Part shown: positions 56,956-64,000 of the stretch, one piece after another
Layout of the letters: every line of letters starts with the position of its first letter
How positions within the stretch are numbered: the first letter of the stretch is position 1
NCBI GenBank assembly: GCA_017506865.1
Contig: JAFCMP010000046.1
Span: forward strand, 1,302,001 to 1,366,000
Length of the DNA: 64,000 nucleotides
Source of the DNA: Tribonema minus
Taxonomy: Eukaryota; Sar; Xanthophyceae; Tribonematales; Tribonemataceae
Reading direction: 5' to 3'
Notes under the pieces: generated by a model
What the model saw: only the letters and a program-made list of their open reading frames with translations
Told to the model about the DNA's origin: nothing
Databases searched by the model: none
Made by a program: the position numbers and the translations under genes

Positions 56956-58507
56956 GAGGCCTATCCTCCTACTGGCGCTGCGGACACTCAATGTGATCAC
57001 CATCTGCGTGGCGGCCTGCGTCATCATCTCCATCATCTTGTCCTTCGTCGACAACAAGCCTGATGATTTTGTTGACTTCATGGTGCGACTCTACACCATG
57101 GTCTTTGCCCTGGGTAAGCACACAGATATGACACGACGAGTTTGATGCATCATCAGTAACCTAGCTGTACACTCAGTCTGGCAGGTGTAGTGTAAATACC
57201 ATCTCAGTGCTGGGTATACTTGTGTTGCCTACCATGACAGTTTGAGTTGAAGCAATTGGTGGACATATTGAAGTCCAATGTGTGGTGATCTCTATGTACC
57301 GCACCTGCGCTGTTGGAATGTCTGTACACGCTGTGCTGCAATCACAAACTCATGTTCCAACTGAGCAGCCTGAGACCTGCGCAACAAGAATGCAACACTG
57401 CCCGTCTCTAGCAGCGAAGCCCAGTTTGCTGCTCTGACAATTGTGCCTCTGAGGGGTGCCCCTAACGATTCACCAGCCTGTGGCTCAGTGGTGAAACCAT
57501 GTCAACATGGTCATACAGGGCGCTGCTTGTACAACAACAGTTGCTGTGCTTTTGACCATTTATATGTCGGCGCCCCAATTGTTGAAAAACAATACCTGCC
57601 CTCACGAATTACCGCTCATGTGACCTGAGTGCTAGACCTCCATATAGCAGCAGCGTGAGCAGCCAGCTCTTGCAGACTGTGTTGTCCATGCACCAATGTG
57701 AATGACCATGCTGCATCTACACGGAGCACATGAGGCCATTTCTACAACCTTTAGAGTTGGTCATGGAGGCATTTGACGTGGAGATGATTGGCTTCTTGTT
57801 GAAGCGTGCTCAAAAGGATTACATCCTGCCTTCGAAGGTTGTACCAGTGATATACCTGCAAACCCCTGATGAATTCCATCAAATCCTCTCTAGGCCTTGG
57901 CACATGCATGCACTCTATTGACGAACTGATCAAGTACACGACCTGACGCCATCACATCAAATTAGGGCGATCGCTGTTCAATGTATACATCGATTTCCAC
58001 AGCACACGGTTGCTGTAGTTCTGGCGCATGGCGGTCCCTCACCAAGCTAGACATCAGCTGTACTTTACACTATCACACAGAAGTTAGCGAGGGCATGTCT
58101 CTGGTGCTTACTCATTTGTTTACATGGATCTGCTTCTAGATTACCAGTAGTATCATACATGACTCCACGGGCTAGCTCCAGGAAGCTGGAGCATGCTGAA
58201 ATCAACAGGCATTCACGACTTTTGACAACATGGCACCTGAGTTTATTCTTATCGTGATCTGCTGATTATTTGCTGCACAGCGGTGATCGTGGGCGAGATA
58301 GGGCACCCAGAGGCCATCAGGACAGCTCTGGTGTTTCGTTGGTGGCCCGTTCGTGGGGCTGTGTATGCATTCCTGGGCTTCCTTGGTCTACAGCTCTCTG
58401 GCATCAAGGAGACCCAAGCTGCCAAGGTGTTTTCAGACATCATGGGGTGGGCCATGGTTGGCATCGGCGTGCTATACATACTGATGGGACTGGTGTGCAT
58501 GGACAAG
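56956..58507 (+). CDS. TVP15/COPI-associated-type Golgi membrane protein (2 internal exons)
   Basis: Exons 56956-57113 (acceptor CTACAG, donor CTGG/GTAAGC) and 58281-58507 (acceptor GCACAG, donor AAG/GTGAGT) join in phase. The product has four hydrophobic segments: ILLLALRTLNVITICVAACV plus ISIILSF, then FMVRLYTMVFALAVIVGEIG, AVYAFLGFLGLQLSG and IMGWAMVGIGVLYILMGLV. The order 'RxLN ... lYxxxFal.ii..Ei ... RG.vYxFLGfl.l ... GW.mvgiGvlYilmG' fits the COPI-associated/TVP15 family, small four-pass proteins of Golgi vesicles. First exon and possible last exon are not identified; the protein is normally about 130-170 residues, so little is missing. Confidence 0.65.
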
Positions 58508-60230
58508 GTGAGTTGATGGCGAAGATTGTGCTGGTTGTGTGAACCGCTTCCGCACTCAAATTACGTTGTATCGCACAGGTACATGTGCTAAGGTTTGGCA
58601 TTTGTTTATGCTGTGCGGCAGTGTGGTAGCATCGCGTGTACCCTATGCCTAGGGCTTGCGGAGCAGTGACACGTGGGAGCATCACCTGCCTTGCATGCAC
58701 TTGCACAATGAATCACTCTTGCACGGGATCTGGTGGTGGGGTGTCTCCTTGCTGGCCAGTGGGCCTCCAGAGGGCCGCAAGGCCCGTGTTTCAACAGCAG
58801 CAACAGTGTCAATTTGGGCGCTGCTCCATGCCACCAGTAGTAGTCTTCAGTGACACGGTGCTGCGTCTTCAGAGCGAAGGCTGCGCGCACGTTTCATGCT
58901 TAAAGCAGGTATGATTGGGAGCCCACAGCCTCACCTAGGGGCTGCGAACTTCTGTACATTAGAATTTTCATGCACCAATATGTACCGAACAGTGCAGTGA
59001 GCACGAGTAATCTTGTTGAAAGTGTACCGGAGTGCAATACAAGAACAACGGCCTCTGCTACAACCCAACGGACAGTATAAAATGCGGCATTTGTCTCACT
59101 TCTTGATCTAGCTACTGGGTATAGCATAATGGAAGTACCTGAGAGGGACAAGGCATGATAGGAGCCAGTTTGTTGTTACATTCAATGATTCAATGACCAA
59201 CAAGGTTTTTCATGCAATACAATACTTGTCATGGTGAGCTCGAGTCATCATACGTTGCCTGTACACTACTTGCATCAGCAAGCGCGTTATGACCTAGGAT
59301 GTTGCAGTGCGCAAGGATGGTATCGTATGCAATGTGTGCGTACATATATGCACTGAGATCCTGCGCACCAATGTTGGCCCATGTACTCATTGCAGCTGCG
59401 GTGCCACTTGAATGCCGTTACCTTGCTGCACGGCGAGAATCTTACTAAAACCCCAATACATCGAAGCGCTTTGACTTGTGTTGGACTGCAGTCTACCATG
59501 ACACGGTGCCACGCGGCAGGCTGCTGCAACACGGCATGCTGTAGTGTCCATGGCTCACTCGCTGATGCCATTTCCACCAAGCAATGTATGCAGTGTGTGC
59601 AGTGAGTGATGTGCGCTCACGATCGTACCCGCCAACTTCGCATCTCATACTGCATGATGGCAGCTCCAGCGGAAGCAGTCGGAGCAATATGGCGAGGCAA
59701 CCAAGGCACATGCCACGGCGGAAAGCGTGCGTGCGGCCACAGCTCCGCCCATCGCAGCCTGAGTGTTTCCAGCTTTGAACTCAGCCTCACTGTCTCCACA
59801 GGCGACTCCAGCAGCTCTGGTGGGGGGGTACGGCACACTGAGACATTCGGACCTGCTCTGCTGTGTGCTCTGATGGCACAGACACTGTGCTTCATGTTGA
59901 CGTCTTCGTAGCAAGCAGCACCTTGCCCATCACACTTCACTTTGTCATGTTGCAGTCTGAAGTTCAACAATCGCGTGGACCTCATACATTACGGGCAGGC
60001 ACAACAGTGTGCCATGCTTTTACAAGGTATTCACCTTCGATGGAGTTACACCAAGTGGGTCTTCAGGGTCAGCACTGCTGGCACACTCACAGCACGCTGA
60101 TCATCCGCTATGAGTGGATCATCCTAAATGTCACGTCTTTCCTCAGACCGTGCTTTCTCGGGTTCTGATGCATGATTCGTCGCCGTTTGTACATCGTGAG
60201 TGTTGCATGTCGTGCATCTAATGATGTGTG
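58508..60230. other. Stretch without a supported gene
   Basis: It may hold the terminal exon and 3' untranslated region of the TVP15-like gene. No frame with recognisable features; none of the acceptor-like sites examined gave a persuasive continuation. Confidence 0.35.
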
Positions 60231-60239
60231 TACACGAGC

Positions 60240-61035
60240 AGTAGGGTGGGCAAATGCACCGTTGGGAAAATGCTCTCCCTGCCAGGCAGGGTCCACATGT
60301 GTGTGTCTCGCTGGTCCTCGAAATGTTTGCTAGGATGGAAGGCTGTCTGCAGCGAGCGTTCATTCCACAGGAGGATCGCCCCGCCGCTGGCAGGGACCGG
60401 ATGCAGTGAATAAAATGTCACGACCAGCTCCGCGTTCCCGGTGAAGCCCCCAAGAAGGGGGGGGCCTTTAGTTTCTATCAGAAGCTGCAGAATCCAACAG
60501 TAGTACCGCCTGACAGCACACGGCGAGCTCTGCAGCGGCAGGCCGCGTGCTGTAGCGCTCTCACAACGAGTGTGGCCTCTTAGGTGTAACAAGGTCGTAC
60601 TGGTCGGGCCTGCGCTGGGTCTTCAAGTTGAGAGAGCAGGCCAAGGCTGGCTCTTTTGCCCAAGCGGGCATGGCAGGCCAATTTCAGGCGAACTGGGCTG
60701 GCTATGATGGCATGGCTTCGACCGGGGAGCTAACCAATGACAACGTGTTGTCGACCGTGCCCTTGGAGCGGCCATTTACACCAGCCCAGCAAGACAGCCA
60801 CCGGCCATGTCGCACCCCCTCTAACATAGCGCCAGGCAAAGCCAAGGACTTGGAGAGAGGGGAGGGAGGACGAGCATTGGTAACTCCAGGCCACTCCAGA
60901 CACTGTCAGGAAAGCCCACAGGCGCCCCTGGGCACGTCGTGGCACCCGTCGCCCACAGCTGCAGCTGCTCAGAGGCAAGGAGAACTGGCACCGCTCGGCG
61001 CAAGCTGGCACTCGCAACTGAGGCCATTTCATCAA
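60240..61035. repeat. Segmental duplication, copy 2
   Basis: Counterpart of 55130-55940. The match ends at GAGGCCATTTCATCA (about 61035), inside the open frame of the membrane-protein gene, so the duplication boundary lies in that gene's coding part or in its first exon. Confidence 0.85.
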
Positions 61036-63252
61036 CGGCACGGCGGCGGCGACATGCACGCGCGATGGCCAAGCGTGCAGCGCACTCTGGCCTCCACCGA
61101 CGAGTGGTCAGCCGGCCCGGTCTGGCGATCCACGCAGCAGGATCGCGCCTCCCCGATGCGCTCCGACAACCACTTCAGTGCGGCCCGGGACGCGGCTCTA
61201 ACTGCCAGAGAGCATGCGCTGCTGGATTACGTGCCGGAGCACAGGTATGGCGAGGAGGGATGCGAGTGGATGGAGGTCCACTCCTCGGCGGCCTCTTACA
61301 GGGACTCCCCATTCGAGCTCGCTCCGCCAATACCACCTGGCGTCAAAGTGTTGGAGCTTACGACGGAAAACCTGCGCGCGCACGAGCATGCAGCGGCCCT
61401 CGCACACGCGCGAGTCAAGGCGGAAGCGGCTGAGCGGAACGCGCGCACGGCGTCGCAGCCACCTCCGCAGTCGCCCCCAAAGCGGCAGGCGGACGGGGAG
61501 AAGGCGATGGATGCCGAGAAACCGGGGCGGTGGCGGCGGCAGAGCGCGGAGTGCGCAGTGGCGGTGGGGCTGACAGCTGCGTGGTGTGTGCAGCTGCTGC
61601 TGTCGCTGGATGCCACGGCAGTCGGAGCGGCGTCGCATGCGGCTTGGGCGGCGGTGTACATCGCAGGGGCGATTGGTGTCGCCGTCAGTGCTCTGTTACT
61701 GGTGAGTGAGTTGTGTGTGTTTATGCCAGTTTGTTTTACTTCAAAGTAGGTCAACACAGCCTTGAGCTGCAGTATTCCTTCATGCATGGCAGCCTGCAGC
61801 TGTTCTGGCTTCTGGCCAATGTGATATATTGTGTAGCTGCATCCAGCAATGGGCCAGTTGATAAGATCTTCGATACGTTAGTAGCAGGTGTGGCCTGTGC
61901 TCGATGATGCTGCGCATTGCAGTTCATGCATGCAATCACCAGCTGCTTGGAACATCTGGCTAAAGTTTTTAAGTGCTGTTCACACAGGCTCTTGCAGATG
62001 CATCAACCTTTTTTTGGTACAGTAGAGGTATGCAATTGTAGTGACAAGCAGATAGTGCGCTAATGTCACTGACGCCTGGAAGTCTCCAACCGGCGACGAG
62101 CCCTATAAATCACAAATGGTGATGTGTGAAAGCAAGAAGACCAGCAGTAGAAACTGTGAGTACTGAGGCCACCAGCGCGCAGCGTGGCCAGGCACGTGAT
62201 GTTTGGGACGACTGGAGGTGCAGGCGCAGCTTTTACAAGTGATTGTGGACAGCACTGGATGGATATGTCTTGCTTGCACTTCCATGGGCAAACGCGCTTT
62301 GTAGTGTCTAGTGCAGATGTTATGTGCTCATGGCAAGTTGCAAGACTCACGCTCGCTGAGTAGCGGCCTGTAGTCATTGCTGTAGTTCTTGTGTGCTGCC
62401 AACCTGACCTGCAAACCTCAGCTGTGTCGGCAACTCGCCTTGCAGTGGGGACTCTGCCCGTAACATCTCTTGAACAATGAGTTGTACATGACATCATCTT
62501 CCTCACGCATGTCACAGGTCAACTTAACCACTGCCTCTGAAGATAGCTTGCACGAACAGCATGTATATGTTGCAGCTACTCCTGTATTGCTGTAGCAACA
62601 CATATGCACGATTGCGCCCATAGCATCACAGCCCTTCTGGAGCTTGATGTACCATACTACTGTCCTGCTCTTCTCTACGTCTGTCACCCAGTCGTGGCAC
62701 TTGCAGCAGCGCCGCTGAAGCCTGGCGGCAGCTGTCTGCTCATGTGGTTGTCCGACCAATTCACCAAGCCACACACTCATGCATGCTTACCGATGCTGCT
62801 GGCAAACGCCTTCTGTCGCACAGGTCCAGAGCCTGCGGGCCGCAGCCAGCGAACACCAACAAAAATCGGCGTCGCCTCCAAAACTGCCGCCGTCACCACA
62901 CGCGGCGGCGCACGCAGTCCCCTCGCAGTGGCGGATACGCTGCGCAGCAGTGCTCCACGTCGCCTCGTCGTCACCGGCGCTCGAGCTGTCGCGCGCCGCC
63001 GCCGCCGCGGTGTGCCTGGCGATGCACGCAACGGCTGTCGCGCAGTGCTCAGGCGGAGCGGACCTGACGGGGTTCCTCGACAGCAGCGCGCGCGCCGCGC
63101 TGTGCACTGCCCCCGAGGAGGGGATGATGGTGCCGCTGGTGTGCATCGATGCCGTCTTGCTGGCAGCGGGGAGCTTCAGGGCGGCTAGGGCGGTGGCCGC
63201 GGCGCGGCGGCCGTGCTCAGCAGCGGGAGCTGGCAAAGCGATGCACCGATAG
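60628..63252 (+). CDS. Unidentified multi-pass membrane protein
   Basis: The first exon may start at or before 60628 and ends at 61701 (CTG/GTGAGT). Its N-terminal 135 codons lie in the segmental duplication. Following residues are hydrophilic and helical (LTTENLRAHEHAAALAHARV), then Pro/Lys-rich, then two membrane segments (AVAVGLTAAWCVQLLLSL and AAWAAVYIAGAIGVAVSALL). A second exon starts at 61800 (LFWLLANVIYCVAASS; end 61880-61887). A third, 62824-63252, has AAAAAVCLAMHATAVAQC and MMVPLVCIDAVLLAAGS and ends GKAMHR. Exons 1-2 agree in phase; the exon 2-3 join is not settled and another small exon may lie between. No family recognised. Confidence 0.55.
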
Positions 63253-64000
63253 CAGCATGCCGGCGGCGGGGGAAAGGCGGAGGGAGGGGGCGCAAGGCGG
63301 CAGGTGGAGTACGCTTTACCACATCCTCACCTCAGTACGCATGCCGACACGGCGGTCAACACCGGCGGCAGCGGCTGGCACCGGCGGATCCGGCAGCAGC
63401 GGCGGCGACACTACACAGGCGGCACCGCAGCGGCAACTGCTGTAGCTGCCGGCCATGCAACCAGGCTCTCCGAAGGGGCAGTCAATACCCTGGTGTGGAG
63501 CACGGGATCAGCGGCAGCACCCAGGAGCGCGCCCGGCACGTCAGCATTGGCCATCATAGCAGGTGGATGGTTTGGTAACGGGGTCAAGATGCAAGCATTT
63601 GAGGGGTACAGCGTTTGGCAGGGCAGGGCGAATGCTGGCAGTAGCCGTGTCGCTGATGGCGCATCAGCGACTCAGACTTTGACTCACGCTAGCTGATGTT
63701 CATGACATGTCGCCGCTGGCTTGTGCGGGGAGGGATTGTGCGAGGAGCATGCTGTGCTCAAAACAATACACATTCAAAGCGCGGTCACAGCTTGTGCCTG
63801 TGGAAGCTGACGGGGGGGGTGGGGGGGGTGGTGGGGGGGGGTAAGATGAGGGCAACGCCTCTGCGCCATTAGGGGTAAGATGAGGGCAACGCCTCTGCGC
63901 CATTAGGAAAGCGGCCTGAGAGGTTGTGACCATTGTCACGCAGTTGGTGACATCGATCCATAATGCTAGTGTGGACTATGCGCCATGTGGAGCGTCACAT
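63253..64000. other. Window end: G-rich tract and short tandem repeat
   Basis: At 63810-63841 the plus strand is almost pure G with single T interruptions (four or more G runs), a strong G-quadruplex motif. Directly after it, a unit of about 35 bp containing GGTAAGATGAGGGCAACGCC and TCTGCGCCATTAGG occurs twice (63839-63872 and 63873-63907). No gene seen. Confidence 0.6.

Noticed and set aside
1-64000. CRISPR arrays, bacterial operons, ribosome binding sites
   Set aside because: Genes are intron-split and single; repeats lack regular spacer structure. The window is nuclear eukaryotic DNA.
1-64000. tRNA or other structured RNA genes
   Set aside because: I looked for cloverleaf A/B-box patterns and rRNA-like blocks and found none that I could support by eye.

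Overview
This is a nuclear genomic window from a photosynthetic stramenopile (heterokont alga). The best evidence is a complete five-exon phosphoribulokinase gene whose presequence has the bipartite layout of red-derived secondary plastids: a signal peptide, then an AQAF/LAP cleavage motif of the ASAFAP type. All recognisable genes are split by GT-AG introns of about 0.15-1.7 kb, and two introns look GC-AG. The closest genus cannot be fixed from sequence alone; brown or yellow-green algal relatives are plausible.

Layout. 0.8-9.3 kb (-): an Asteroid/XPG-like nuclease-fold gene. 9.7-10.0 kb: a small 5'-truncated LINE insertion. 10.8-17.9 kb (+): a complete nine-exon type II membrane glycosyltransferase of the DUF5672 type. 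19.7-20.9 kb (-): a GC-rich single-exon protein with a degenerate response-regulator receiver. 21.75-24.1 kb: an internally deleted hAT DNA transposon with arrays of a 7-bp subterminal motif. 24.8-29.7 kb (-): phosphoribulokinase. 31.3-31.8 kb: a MITE with TA target duplication, in an intron of a conserved exported-type protein (31.8-33.0 kb, -). 34.4-40.1 kb (-): an SF2 helicase-like gene whose reading frame looks damaged. 40.3-43.2 kb (+): an unidentified coiled-coil protein, divergent from the helicase. 44.7-46.6 and 47.6-50.9 kb (-): two tandem Fringe-like (GT31) glycosyltransferases. 52.4-54.7 kb: three nested LINE copies in a GTACTCGT-rich tract. 55.1-56.0 and 60.2-61.05 kb: a segmental duplication. 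57.0-58.5 kb (+): a TVP15/COPI-associated Golgi membrane protein. 60.6-63.3 kb (+): an unidentified multi-pass membrane protein.

Three of the genes are predicted Golgi-type glycosyltransferases and one a Golgi membrane protein; they are interspersed with unrelated genes, so co-regulation is not implied.

Two observations stand out. First, a LINE family with a restriction-like endonuclease domain has four copies here, and in all four the target-site duplication begins with the same tetranucleotide, GTAC, directly beside the A-rich tail. Second, many introns contain decayed tandem copies of the neighbouring exon edge and splice site. I found seven cases in three genes, which suggests that introns here grow by local duplication across splice junctions.
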